Counted from the first letter of the stretch, positions 26,173 to 34,723 are shown. The stretch: 64,000 bases of DNA from Streptomyces albireticuli (GCF_002192455.1 NZ_CP021744.1:6844501-6908500), one strand, 5' to 3'. Notes: a model not told the origin generated them from the letters alone. Translations and numbers: made by a program.

Positions 26173-26325
26173 CTACCGGCGGTCCCGTGAGGGCGGTGGC
26201 AGCACGCACTTCGGGGGGCACCTGCGGGCCTCGGCGCGGTCGCGCCGGAGCGCCGCCCTGGCCGAGGCGGCCACGGCCTTGGCGCTCGCGGCCGTCGCGG
26301 TCAGACGCTCACGTATGCGGGACAT
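26173..26325 (-). CDS. small basic hypothetical protein (50 residues)
   Basis: ATG at 26325 with AAGGAG 8 nt upstream opens a 50-residue frame: an Ala/Arg-rich amphipathic helix (about 3-35) followed by a tail with two cysteines (CPPKC). A strong hairpin follows the stop. The clear ribosome site and terminator favour a real gene. No family recognised. Confidence 0.45.
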   Translation of the reverse strand: MSRIRERLTATAASAKAVAASARAALRRDRAEARRCPPKCVLPPPSRDRR

Positions 26326-26427
26326 CTGGGGGCTCCTTCCGTTCGTGGTCCATGGCCCCAAGCCTCCCGCCGCCCGTGTCCCGGGCGCATGGGTCCCCGG
26401 TCCCCTCCGCCTCCCGTTTCCCCGGGA

Positions 26428-28485
26428 TCAGCGGCGCGGCGGCGCGGGCGGCGGCGAGCAGGTGGGGAAGGACGCCTCGACGGTGGTGCCGTCGGTGGTG
26501 CTGGTGAGGGCGAACCGGCCGCCGAGCTCCTCGGAGCGGTCGGCCATGGACCGGAGCCCGAGCCCCGGCCCGTGCTCATGGGCGGGGAAGCCGCCGCCGT
26601 CGTCGGTGACGCTCACCGTGACCTCGTCGGACGTCACCGCCACGCGCGCGCGGGCGTGACCCGCGTGGGAGTGGCGGACGGCGTTGTTCAGCGCCTCGGC
26701 GGTGATGCGGTAGACGGCGACCTCCATGGCCGCGGGCAGCGGCGGCAGCGGGCAGGGGCTGAGGTCGACGGCGATGCGCAGGTCCCGGGTGCCGAGCAGC
26801 GACGCGAGGTGCTGGAGGGCCTGGGTGAGATCGCCCCCGGCGAGGGCGGCGGGGGCGAGCCCGTCGGTGATGTGCCGCAGCTCCGTGATGGCCTGGCCGA
26901 TGCCCTCGGAGACGGTCCGCAGGGGCCGCGCGGCGGGCGCGCCCGGCGGTACGGCCGCGCGGACCGCGTCGACCTGGAGGCGCAGCCCGGACAGGGCGGG
27001 GCCGAGGCCGTCGTGGAGGTCGTGGCGCAGCCTGCGGCGCTCCTCCTCCCGGGCGAGGACCACCCGCTCACGGCTGGACCGGAGGTCCTGGTACAGGCGC
27101 AGCGAGGCGATGGCGGGGGCGGCGTGGTCGGCGAGGATCCGCAGGGCCTCCCGGTCCTGGTTGTCGAGGGCCAGTTCGCCGGAGCGGGGCGACGCGTACA
27201 GGTGGCCGACGGCCTCTCCCCGGTACACGAGCGGGAAGAGCTCGTCGTCGGGGTGCGAGCAGCCGAGGCCGGCGAGTTGCCGGGCGCCGTCCCGGGTGCG
27301 GACGAGCAGCCGGGCGCCGGGGAGGCCCACGGTCTCGGTGACGGTCGTGCACAGCAGGCGGGGGGCGTCCTCGGGCTCCACGGCCCGGCCCAGTCGCTCC
27401 GCCAGCTCCTGTACGGCCTGGTAGGGCTGGGCGCGCTCCCCGTAGTACCAGTGGTCGACCAGGCGTGCCGCCCGGCGGGCGAGGGGCCGCAGCGAGGTGC
27501 CGAGCAGCAGGAGCAGGGAGCCCACGAGGAGGGAGCCGGGGGCGAGCGGGCCGAGGGTGAAGTGGGACAGCACGAGCGCGCCCGCGGCGTAGACGACGAC
27601 GAGGCCGCAGGTGAGGAGGAAGGCGGTCAGCACCCGGCGCGCGGCCCGGTCCAGGTACCAGGACCGGTTCCGGGTGTGCACATACCCCAGGGCCACCGGC
27701 CACACGGCGCCGCCGACGATGTAGACGAGGTGCCACAGCCGCTCGGGCAGCAGGTCGTAGCCGCCGGCGTAGACCATCGTCAGCCACAGCAGGTAGGGCA
27801 GGACGAGGAGCAGGTAGCCCGGGTGCGGCCCGGGGGAGCGGTACCAGCGCACCGCCATCACCGCCAGGGGAAGGGCGATGAGGACCGGGCCCCATTCGAG
27901 CAGCCAGCCGGCCCAGGAGAGCAGCCAGGACTCCAGGCCGGCCCAGACGCCGCGGCGCAGCGGGTTCACCGCCCCGAACCGGGAGGACTCCACGGCCGCG
28001 AAGTCGTACCGCTGGATCAGGGAGACCAGGGCCAGTGCGGCCGCCAGCGCCTTGCCCCCGGGCCGGGGCAGCCGCTCGTCCGGGAGCCACAGCGGCAGCG
28101 CGTAGATCACGAACACGGACAGGGCGTCGCAGACCACCGCGACCAGCGCGGCGGCGGTGCCGGCCGGTGGCCCGGGGCGGGTGACGCCGATGACCACCCA
28201 CACGGCCTCGGTGACGGCCGAGGCGCAGCCGCCCGAGAGCAGCAGCCACCCCAGCGCCCGCCCCGGGCCGCGGGCGAGGAGGAAGGTGCCGGACAGGGCC
28301 AGACCGAGGCCCAGCAGGAGATTGCCGACCACGAAGTGGACCTTGACGTCCGCGAGCCCGGGGGCGTCGAGGTGGGTCAGCGTCATCGCGACCCACAGCA
28401 GGCCGCTGAGCAGGGTGAGCGCGCACACGCCGTAGGCCGGCAGCATGTCGGGGCCGACCCGGGGTGTCCGGTCGCGTCCGGTCAT
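26428..28485 (-). CDS. membrane sensor histidine kinase, NarL/DesK group (HisKA_3)
   Basis: Sensor kinase of 685 residues. The N-terminal half (about 1-310) has several hydrophobic membrane helices. A GAF-like region (about 325-460, LCTTVTETVGLPGARLLVRTR and SGELALDNQDREALRILADHAAPAI) precedes the dimerisation/phosphoacceptor helix REEERRRLRHDLHDGLGPAL with the His near residue 488. The HATPase_c domain follows (ALNNAVRHSHAG and VTDDGGGFPAHEHGPGLGL). ATG start with GAGGAGGGG about 6 nt upstream. No NarL-type response regulator lies next to it, so it is an orphan in this window. Confidence 0.9.
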   Translation of the reverse strand: MTGRDRTPRVGPDMLPAYGVCALTLLSGLLWVAMTLTHLDAPGLADVKVHFVVGNLLLGLGLALSGTFLLARGPGRALGWLLLSGGCASAVTEAVWVVIGVTRPGPPAGTAAALVAVVCDALSVFVIYALPLWLPDERLPRPGGKALAAALALVSLIQRYDFAAVESSRFGAVNPLRRGVWAGLESWLLSWAGWLLEWGPVLIALPLAVMAVRWYRSPGPHPGYLLLVLPYLLWLTMVYAGGYDLLPERLWHLVYIVGGAVWPVALGYVHTRNRSWYLDRAARRVLTAFLLTCGLVVVYAAGALVLSHFTLGPLAPGSLLVGSLLLLLGTSLRPLARRAARLVDHWYYGERAQPYQAVQELAERLGRAVEPEDAPRLLCTTVTETVGLPGARLLVRTRDGARQLAGLGCSHPDDELFPLVYRGEAVGHLYASPRSGELALDNQDREALRILADHAAPAIASLRLYQDLRSSRERVVLAREEERRRLRHDLHDGLGPALSGLRLQVDAVRAAVPPGAPAARPLRTVSEGIGQAITELRHITDGLAPAALAGGDLTQALQHLASLLGTRDLRIAVDLSPCPLPPLPAAMEVAVYRITAEALNNAVRHSHAGHARARVAVTSDEVTVSVTDDGGGFPAHEHGPGLGLRSMADRSEELGGRFALTSTTDGTTVEASFPTCSPPPAPPRR

Positions 28486-28640
28486 GGCGGCCCCTCCTCA
28501 CGGTGGACGGCGTCCTTTCCAGGGTCCGTCGCGCAGGTCCCGGGCGCATGGGGCAGCGGTCTCGTCCGTGCCCCGGATCCGCCCGGTTCCCCGCCGGGAG
28601 CCCCGGCCGCGCGCGGGACGCGGCCGGTGGGCCGCCGCCG

Positions 28641-29654
28641 TCAGGGGTGGAACGGGCCGGTGACGGTCGTTTGGAAGACGCGCTCGCCGTCCTGGTGGCC
28701 GGTGACCTCGACCGTGAGGGTGCCGGGGGTCCCGGTCGTGCGGGCGGTGAGGTGGCAGGGCCGGTCGAACTCCACGTAGCGGTCGAACGTGGTCCGGGTG
28801 TCGGCGGGCAGAAAGGTGTGCGGGGCGGTGACGAGGGCGGCCGCCTGCTGGGCGGCCTCGATGAGGGCGAGCCCGGGGACGTGGTCGACCGGGTGGTCGT
28901 AGAGGACGGTGTCCGAGAAGTCGGTGCGCAGCACCCAGCGGTCCGGCCGGTCCGTGGGGCCGAGGGTGATCTGGTGCGGGCCGGTGCGGCCGAGAGCCGC
29001 GGGGTCCACCGGTACGGGCGCCGGGAGCGGTGGCTGGACGTCCACGGCACTGGCGTGATCGCCGCGCAGCCGGCGGTAGACCGCGGGGGGGATCCAGTCG
29101 AAGGCGGTGTCGGCGGTGCCGACGGCGCGGCCGGCGCTGCTGACGGTCATCCGGAGGTGGACGCCGGTCGGGCGGCCGGCGCGGTGGCCGGTCTCCTCGG
29201 CGGTCACCTCGATGTCCAGCGCCGTGGGCCGGTCCGGGGACCCCGGCCAGGCGGGGTCGACAGCGAAGTCGAAGGTGCGGAGCAGCACGGCGTGGGCGAG
29301 CGGCGCGCCGTATTCGGCGTGGGCGATGAGCAGCGCCGCCTGGCGTATGGTCTGGGCGACGACGCGGGTGTCGTGACGTGTGCCGTGGCCGGGACGGGGG
29401 ACGCTGGTCCCCGCGGGCCAGGCGGCGGTGACGGCGAAGCGGTGGGCGCCGAGGCGCTGCCGGCTGGTGCACAGGACGGCGTCGTCGTAGCTGAGGTGGA
29501 CCAGTTCCTTGGCGACCCCGAGGTGCACGGGGGCGAGGACGCGGTCCGGGACGCGAGGGGTGCCGGAGACGTGGGTGCCGGTGGTGCCGGGGGCCTCGGG
29601 GGCGCCGGTGCGGTGGGTCAGGCCGGGGTTGGGGCTGAGGAGTGCGTAGGACAC
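28641..29654 (-). CDS. AfsA-like gamma-butyrolactone biosynthesis protein
   Basis: Two-hot-dog-domain protein of 337 residues of the AfsA/ScbA/JadW1 family, which condenses a beta-ketoacyl-ACP with dihydroxyacetone phosphate to make an autoregulator. Domain 1 (about 40-165) has VHLGVAKELVHLSYDDAVLC, DTRVVAQTIRQAALLIAHAEYG and the domain-2 counterpart (about 215-330) has LYDHPVDHVPGLALIEAAQQAA and FDRYVEFDRPC. The GTG at 29654 has AAGGGGA about 7 nt upstream. It is divergent from the receptor gene at 29832 with an ARE-like site in its promoter, the usual synthase-receptor pair. Confidence 0.92.
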   Translation of the reverse strand: MSYALLSPNPGLTHRTGAPEAPGTTGTHVSGTPRVPDRVLAPVHLGVAKELVHLSYDDAVLCTSRQRLGAHRFAVTAAWPAGTSVPRPGHGTRHDTRVVAQTIRQAALLIAHAEYGAPLAHAVLLRTFDFAVDPAWPGSPDRPTALDIEVTAEETGHRAGRPTGVHLRMTVSSAGRAVGTADTAFDWIPPAVYRRLRGDHASAVDVQPPLPAPVPVDPAALGRTGPHQITLGPTDRPDRWVLRTDFSDTVLYDHPVDHVPGLALIEAAQQAAALVTAPHTFLPADTRTTFDRYVEFDRPCHLTARTTGTPGTLTVEVTGHQDGERVFQTTVTGPFHP

Positions 29655-29715
29655 GGAGTTATCCCCTTCGAGACAAGCGGTACCTGGGCCACCGGTCGTC
29701 GTGCCGACCGGTGAT

Positions 29716-29745
29716 AAGATACGTACTATCCGGTTTGGTTTTCAA
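29716..29745 (-). promoter_or_regulatory. afsA-like promoter with ARE-like site in the spacer
   Basis: On the minus strand TTGAAA (29740-29745) and TATCTT (29716-29721) are separated by 18 bp. The sequence between them (29717-29738) matches 15 of 22 positions of the ARE-like site upstream of the response regulator, including the CCGGTTTG arm. A receptor bound here would cover both promoter elements. The divergent receptor gene may share the operator. Confidence 0.65.
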
Positions 29746-29831
29746 TCGGTTGATGGAGAGACGAACGGCGGCCCGCCCGCGCTGGTGGCCGGGGCGGTGT
29801 GCCCAGTGACAGCGACACAGGAGGTGTCCCG

Positions 29832-30521
29832 GTGGCGAAACAGGCACGGGCGATCCAGACCCGCCGCATGATTCTGGAAGCGGCCGGTGCCGTCTTCGAC
29901 GAGTTCGGGTACGAGTCGGCGACGATCGCCGAGATCCTCGCGCGGGCCGGCGTGACCAAGGGCGCGCTGTACTTCCACTTCGCGTCCAAGGAGGAGCTGG
30001 CCCGTGGAGTGCTGGACGAGGCGCTGACCACGGAGGGCGTGCTGCCGCAGGAGTCCAGGCTCCAGGAGTGGGTGGACGTCGGGATGGTGCTGGCCCACCG
30101 ACTGCCCGGGGAGCCGCTGCTGAGCGCGTCGATCAGGCTGTCGGCGGACCGCAAGGCCCGGGACCTGTTCGGCACTTCGTGGGAGGGCTGGATCGACTTC
30201 ATCGCGGGCCAGCTCGCCGGGGCCAAGGACCAGGGGGAGCTGCTGCCGCACGTCGACGTCCGGCAGGGCGCGAAGCTGTTCGTGGGCGCGTGGACGGGCA
30301 TCGAGATCGTCTCCACCGCGCTGGAGGACGGCGAGAGCCTGGAGTCGAAGATCGCCGGCCTCTACGACTACTTCCTGCCGGCGATCGCCGTGCCCGGCGC
30401 GCTGCGCGGCCTGGACACCGCCCCGGACCGGGGCGCCCGGGTCTGGGAGGCCTACCAGGCCCAGCGCGCCGACGAGGCGGCCGAGGAACCGGCCGAAAGG
30501 GCGGCGGGGAACAAGAAGTAG
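29832..30521 (+). CDS. gamma-butyrolactone receptor (ScbR/ArpA-type TetR repressor)
   Basis: TetR-family repressor of 229 residues. The N-terminal HTH (about 5-55: KQARAIQTRRMILEAAGAVF, then YESATIAEILARAGVTKGALYFHFASKEELA) is the characteristic sequence of butyrolactone receptors. The ligand domain follows, with LSASIRLSADRKARDLFG and FVGAWTGIEIVSTAL. The GTG at 29832 has AGGAGG about 8 nt upstream. Its position divergent from the AfsA-like gene fits a ScbA/ScbR or JadW1/JadR3 pair. It probably binds the ARE-like sites in this region until the lactone accumulates. Confidence 0.9.
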   Translation: MAKQARAIQTRRMILEAAGAVFDEFGYESATIAEILARAGVTKGALYFHFASKEELARGVLDEALTTEGVLPQESRLQEWVDVGMVLAHRLPGEPLLSASIRLSADRKARDLFGTSWEGWIDFIAGQLAGAKDQGELLPHVDVRQGAKLFVGAWTGIEIVSTALEDGESLESKIAGLYDYFLPAIAVPGALRGLDTAPDRGARVWEAYQAQRADEAAEEPAERAAGNKK

Positions 30522-30715
30522 GCGGTTCCGCCCCCGGCGGCCGTCGTTCCCGCCGTGTGTGTCTCCGGAGGCCCGGTGTCGCGTTCCGCGCCGCCGGTCC
30601 CGTCGGTGTTCCGCGCTGTCTTCCGTCCCGCGTGTCATCTGCCCCCCTGCTGCTCCGCCCCGGCCCACCCCGTGCCCCGCGCGTTCCCCGGGCGGCGCGC
30701 CGCCCGGAGCCCCCG

Positions 30716-31960
30716 TCAGGGGTGGGGCTGCGGGCGGACGGCCAGCGGTACGTGGATGTTGACGCGCGTGCCCTCGCCCGGCGCGGTCTCCAGGGTCAGC
30801 CGGCCGCCGATGTCCTCGATCCGCTCGGTCATCGAGCGCAGCCCCTGACCCCGCCGGTCGTCGGTGGCCGTGAGGTCGAACCCCGTGCCGTGGTCCTCGA
30901 CGCGGGCGTGCGCCCAGCGGCGGGTGACCCGGGTGGTGACCTCGATCCGGCCGGGACCGGCGTGCGCGAGGCTGTTGGCCAGGCATTCGCGCAGGGCCAG
31001 GAAGAGCTCCCGGCGCGAGGCGTCCGAGACCAGGCCCTCGTCCCCCGTGCTGGTGACCGTCACCTCGGTGTGCGCGGGCGCGTTCTCGGCGGCGAACTCC
31101 CGCAGGGCCTCGGCCAGCGGCGGCAGCGTGGTCCGCTCCCGCAGGTCACCCGCGAGGGTGCGGCTGTGTCCCAGGGCCTCGCGCACCAGCCGGCGCGCCT
31201 GTGCCAGGTCCCGCCGGCTCCCCTCGTCCGCGGCACCGTCCGGCGCGTCCCCGGCCACGGCCGGCTCGCCCGCGGCGCGCGGTTCGAGGTGGCGCAGGGC
31301 CCGGGAGAGGGGCGCCGCGAGCTGGTCGTGCAACTCGCGGGCGAGACGGCGCCGTTCGCGCCAGAGCTGTTCGGCCTCCGCCGCGGGGTACGGGTGGGCG
31401 GCTCCGGTGCCGTCCGCCGCGCCCAGGACGCGTATCACCCAGGAGGCGCGGCGCGCCGCGAGCGCGCTGTCGCCGTGGGCGCCCTCACGGGCCTCGCGCA
31501 GGGCGCACTCCAGCAGCACGGCCCAGGCCTCCTCGGCCGTCGGGCCCTCTTCCCCGGCGTCCTCCCGCCCGGTCCCCCCGGACCGCCAGGTGGCCGGCGG
31601 GCGTGAGCCCGCCAGGGTGAGGCGCGCCCAGTCCAGGAGCGCGGTCCGCAGACCGGGCCGGGTGGCCGGCGAGCCGGCCAGGGCCGTCGGCAGGGCGACC
31701 GTGAAGCGGCGCAGGACGGCCTCGGTGTCCACGCACTCCGGGTCCTTGGTGTTCCCGGCCTTCGCCGGTACGGCCGCCGGGCGCCGCTGGGCGGGAACCC
31801 GCGCCGCGCCGCCCATGTGCCGTGCCGGGTGCGCGGGGTGCTGGGTGACGGGCAGGGACCTGCTGAGTCCGTCCCGTAGCGCCGCCATGAAGCCTTCCCC
31901 CACCATGGCTTCCAGCAGTCCGGCCCCCGACTGACTTGTGGGGCGGATAAAGGTGTCCAC
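30716..31960 (-). CDS. soluble histidine kinase (HisKA_3/HATPase_c), no membrane segments
   Basis: Kinase of 414 residues. Residues 1-190 show no hydrophobic helix and no input domain I recognise. The phosphoacceptor region RRRLARELHDQLAAPLSRAL has its His near residue 211. HATPase_c motifs follow: LRECLANSLAHAG (N box), VEDHGTGFDL (G1), GQGLRSMTERIEDIGGRL and PGEGTRVNIHVPL. The GTG at 31960 has GAGGGGGA 5 nt upstream. Its promoter carries an ARE-like palindrome, so it appears to belong to the butyrolactone regulon. No cognate NarL-type regulator is adjacent. Confidence 0.87.
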   Translation of the reverse strand: MDTFIRPTSQSGAGLLEAMVGEGFMAALRDGLSRSLPVTQHPAHPARHMGGAARVPAQRRPAAVPAKAGNTKDPECVDTEAVLRRFTVALPTALAGSPATRPGLRTALLDWARLTLAGSRPPATWRSGGTGREDAGEEGPTAEEAWAVLLECALREAREGAHGDSALAARRASWVIRVLGAADGTGAAHPYPAAEAEQLWRERRRLARELHDQLAAPLSRALRHLEPRAAGEPAVAGDAPDGAADEGSRRDLAQARRLVREALGHSRTLAGDLRERTTLPPLAEALREFAAENAPAHTEVTVTSTGDEGLVSDASRRELFLALRECLANSLAHAGPGRIEVTTRVTRRWAHARVEDHGTGFDLTATDDRRGQGLRSMTERIEDIGGRLTLETAPGEGTRVNIHVPLAVRPQPHP

Positions 31961-32088
31961 GATTCCCCCTCGTGAATGTGCCCGGACCCGGCTACGGGAG
32001 CCGGGTCTTCTAGGGCGCGAGCGCACGCCTGCCGGAAGGTTTCGCCGCACCGGGCGGTGCTCGGTGCGACGCTGTCCGACGCCTCGGA

Positions 32089-32118
32089 CGTTAACAAACC
32101 GGCCAGCCTGTTTGTCAA
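32089..32118 (-). promoter_or_regulatory. kinase promoter with embedded ARE-like palindrome
   Basis: On the minus strand TTGACA (32113-32118) and TTAACG (32089-32094) are separated by 18 bp. The 22-bp near-palindrome at 32094-32115 has arms ACAAACCGG and CTGTTTGT. It matches the site in front of the response regulator in sequence and in its placement within the spacer. Confidence 0.75.
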
Positions 32119-32298
32119 GGGTGGCCGACGTCCCCGTGACGTACGGAGATGTGCTAATGGGCGTCGAGTGCCCGATTTTGGGCATTGACGGAAACCGGTG
32201 CGTCGGTTTTGCTTGGGTGTGCCACCGCGAGGAATCCGGCCGGGTGGGCCGGTGGACGCGGGAATCAGCCAGCCTCCGCCACGCGCCGGACGCGACGG

Positions 32299-32340
32299 GG
32301 CCCCAGGGTCACGGGTCCGACTTCCCGTGGCCCTGGGGCC
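32299..32340 (-). terminator. long hairpin downstream of the pseudo-receptor gene
   Basis: A 17-bp stem (GGCCCCAGGGTCACGGG with CCCGTGGCCCTGGGGCC, one G-T mismatch) around an 8-nt loop lies 130 bp beyond the stop at 32471. It would separate this transcript from the kinase promoter. Confidence 0.6.
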
Positions 32341-32470
32341 GTTGTGCGCTTCTCGTGTGCGGTGTCGCCCGCGCCCCTCGGGGCGTCACGGGCGGGACGG
32401 TCCGTGGCGGCCCTTCCTCTCGTACGCGCCTGCGCGCACGCCACCCCCGGAAAGAGGAAGGACCGGCGGA

Positions 32471-33157
32471 TCAGGTGGTCGTGGGCAGTGCCAGGCGCGC
32501 GCCGGACTCCGGCGCGCCCCCGTCCCCGGCTGCCTCGGTGACCGCCTCCGTCCCGGCCGGCTGGAGGCGGGTGAGCGCCTCGGGCGTGGCCAGGGAGGGC
32601 AGCAGCGCCTGCCACAGCCCGGTGACGGTGGGCCGGGAGAGCCAGGCGCGGTCGTGCCGGGCGAGCGCCTCGAAGCCCGTGGTGGCTCCCACGATCGTGG
32701 CGGTCATGTCCTCCTGGGCCGCTCCCGGCAGGAGCGCGCCTTCGTCCGCGGCCTGTTGCAGGGCCCGGCGCACGCAGGCCGCCCACTGCCCCCGCAGATC
32801 GGCGTCGGGTGCCTGCGGGGTGCGGCCGTTGAGGCGGAAGCCCGCCCGCACCACGATGTCCCAGCGCAGTTGCTGGGCGAAGAGGTGGGAGGCGTCGATC
32901 AGGGCTTGCAGGGCGCCCGTGCTCCGGCGGTGCACGGTGCGGGCGACCGCGTGCAGGGTGCGGGCGGCCTCCGCCTCGACGGCCGCGGCCATGGCCGCCT
33001 TGGTGTCGAAGTGGAAGTGCAGCGCGCCCGAACTGACCCCCGCTCCCGCGCTGATGCCCGACAGCTTCGCCCGGGTGTACCCGTGCTGGTCGAACGCCTG
33101 GGCCGCGGAGCGGATCAGCGCGTGCCGGGTGTTGATGGCCCTTTCCTGTTTGGTCAC
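32471..33157 (-). CDS. pseudo gamma-butyrolactone receptor (JadR2/ScbR2-type TetR)
   Basis: TetR-family regulator of 228 residues. Its HTH region (TKQERAINTRHALIRSAAQA, then LSGISAGAGVSSGALHFHFDTKAAMAAAV) is a diverged version of the receptor signature: KGALYFHF becomes SGALHFHF and AEILARAG becomes SGISAGAG. This is typical of pseudo-receptors, which respond to antibiotics rather than lactones. The GTG at 33157 has GGAG 8 nt upstream. It is divergent from the atypical response regulator, as expected for a JadR2/JadR1-like pair. It may repress that gene and its own through the ARE-like sites between them. Confidence 0.87.
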   Translation of the reverse strand: MTKQERAINTRHALIRSAAQAFDQHGYTRAKLSGISAGAGVSSGALHFHFDTKAAMAAAVEAEAARTLHAVARTVHRRSTGALQALIDASHLFAQQLRWDIVVRAGFRLNGRTPQAPDADLRGQWAACVRRALQQAADEGALLPGAAQEDMTATIVGATTGFEALARHDRAWLSRPTVTGLWQALLPSLATPEALTRLQPAGTEAVTEAAGDGGAPESGARLALPTTT

Positions 33158-33275
33158 CGGGGGCTCCTGCGGCAGCTCATGACAACGATGGCAGGCCGCG
33201 CGGAGGCGGCGGCCCGTGACCCACGCGTCCGGCGTGGGGGGAGGTGTGAGGGGTGGCACAACATCATGGGAGACA

Positions 33276-33297
33276 TGAAACCAACTAACTGGTTTTA
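33276..33297. promoter_or_regulatory. ARE-like palindrome in the pseudo-receptor/response-regulator interval
   Basis: AAACCA-N6-TGGTTT within a 22-bp register that aligns with the other ARE-like sites. It lies about 120 bp upstream of the pseudo-receptor start. The flanking hexamers are poor -35/-10 matches, unlike the other three sites, so it may be an autoregulatory operator without an embedded promoter. Confidence 0.6.
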
Positions 33298-33528
33298 TTT
33301 CTAGTTGTGCGGACCGACGAAAACGACTGTGTGTGGGTCGCGTGTCGCGTACCGTGCCCGCTTCGGATGTTCGGCGCCCCCCGCGGCGACGCCTCCGTGA
33401 CGTGCGACAACGTGGTCGAGCGAGCGTCACGGCCGGGCCGTTGGGGGCTTGTGACCCCCCGGTGCGGGCGCCGGGGAGAGTGTCTGAAATACCTCTTGTG
33501 TGTCCGGAGGGCGCAGAAGCTCAAAGCT

Positions 33529-33558
33529 TTGACAAACCGACAAGCCGGTTTGTAATCT
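33529..33558 (+). promoter_or_regulatory. response-regulator promoter with ARE-like operator filling the spacer
   Basis: TTGACA (33529-33534) and TAATCT (33553-33558) are separated by exactly 18 bp. The palindrome ACAAACCG-N6-CGGTTTGT occupies 33532-33553, overlapping the -35 end, the whole spacer and the first -10 base. The gene starts at 33614. A bound receptor or pseudo-receptor would exclude RNA polymerase. Confidence 0.8.
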
Positions 33559-33613
33559 CAGGTTGAACGGTCGACTCGCGGCCCACCGCCGCGCGGACGT
33601 GCAGGAGCAGCGG

Positions 33614-34393
33614 ATGAACCAGCAAGCCACCAGCCTTCTCGACCCCCACATACGCGCATCAAGAGTCCCCAGGCCGCGGACGGCGTCCCCGGCCGCGCCC
33701 GCGCCCCTCCCTCAGCCCCGCCCGGGGGAAGCGCTCCGGGTGCTGGTCATCGAGAGCGACGTCCGGGCCGCCGAGTCCCTCACCCAGGGGCTCCGCCGCC
33801 ACGGCTACGAGACCGACACGGTCGGCACCGGCAGCAAGGCCCTCCAGGCCTACCGCGGCGCGGACCTGGTCCTCCTCGACCTGGAACTGCCCGACCTGGA
33901 CGGGCTGGAGGTCTGCCGCGCGATCCGGGTCGCCAGCGACATCCCGCTGATCGCCGTCACGGCCCGCGCCAGCGAGCTCGACCGGGTCCTCGGCCTCCAG
34001 GCCGGCGCCGACGACTACGTCGTCAAGCCCTACGGCTTCCGCGAACTGATGGCCCGGATCGAGGCGGTCATGCGCCGGGTCCGCCCGGAGGCCCCGGCCG
34101 CCCAGGTCATCACCAGCGGCCCGCTGACGATCGACGCCGGCACCCGCGAGATCCGCCTGGACGGGCGGCCCGTCGAGGTGACCCGCAAGGAGTTCGACCT
34201 GCTCCACCTCCTCGCGTCCCGGCCCGAGAAGGTCGTCTCGCGCAAGCAGCTCATGACCCAGGTCTGGGACGACTCCTGGTCGCGGCCCGGCCGCACCATC
34301 GACACCCACGTCAGCAGCCTGCGCGGAAAGCTCGGCTCCGCCAGCTGGATCATCACCGTCCGCGGTGTCGGATTCCGCTTCGGGCACGCCTGA
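33614..34393 (+). CDS. atypical OmpR-type response regulator (JadR1-like cluster activator)
   Basis: Regulator of 259 residues. An extended Pro/Ala N-terminus (1-38) precedes a receiver domain (about 40-155) and a winged-helix DNA-binding domain (about 165-258: VTRKEFDLLHLLASRPEKVVSRKQLM and RTIDTHVSSLRGKL). The phosphoacceptor Asp89 (LLDLELPD) and Lys138 (VVKPYG) are present, but the usual acidic pair is Glu47-Ser48, with Asp49 after it (VIESD). JadR1 of jadomycin is a known atypical regulator that binds end product instead of being phosphorylated; this protein is probably its counterpart. ATG at 33614 with AGGAG 7 nt upstream. It is the best candidate to bind the tripartite elements downstream. 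Confidence 0.9.
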   Translation: MNQQATSLLDPHIRASRVPRPRTASPAAPAPLPQPRPGEALRVLVIESDVRAAESLTQGLRRHGYETDTVGTGSKALQAYRGADLVLLDLELPDLDGLEVCRAIRVASDIPLIAVTARASELDRVLGLQAGADDYVVKPYGFRELMARIEAVMRRVRPEAPAAQVITSGPLTIDAGTREIRLDGRPVEVTRKEFDLLHLLASRPEKVVSRKQLMTQVWDDSWSRPGRTIDTHVSSLRGKLGSASWIITVRGVGFRFGHA

Positions 34394-34723
34394 CAGAACG
34401 CTCACGGCGGCCCGGCCGCCGCAATCGGAAATCGCGCGTTGACGCGATTCTGACGAAGTTTCACCAAGGTCTGATGGGGGATACCTTGACGTTTCGTTTC
34501 GCGCTGAAGAAGCTCTTCGTACAGCCACGAATTCCACGACCGCGACCGCCGTCCGCCGGTGACCGGCAGGAAATGCCGCCGGTATCCCGCCCCGCACGGC
34601 AGGGCCGCCCACGCCACCGCGCCTAGATCCGCGCGATCGCCGCACCGGGCCGCCGCCGTCGACGTGCGCGCCGCCGGCCCGCATCCGGAATTCTCCGACA
34701 AACCTCCGCGAGGCGAAACTTCC
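34394..34723 (+). promoter_or_regulatory. 330-bp promoter region of the acyltransferase gene
   Basis: No gene seen. It contains one copy of the cluster tripartite element (34461-34514, listed separately), followed by a leader of about 210 bp before the acyltransferase start. Confidence 0.6.
34461..34514 (+). promoter_or_regulatory. tripartite cluster promoter element, copy A (acyltransferase gene)
   Basis: TCACCAA at 34461, CTGAT at 34471, ACCTTGA at 34483-34489 and GAAGAAGCT at 34506-34514. The first and third parts start exactly 22 bp apart, as in the other three copies. TTGAC within the third part could serve as a -35 hexamer. Confidence 0.7.
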
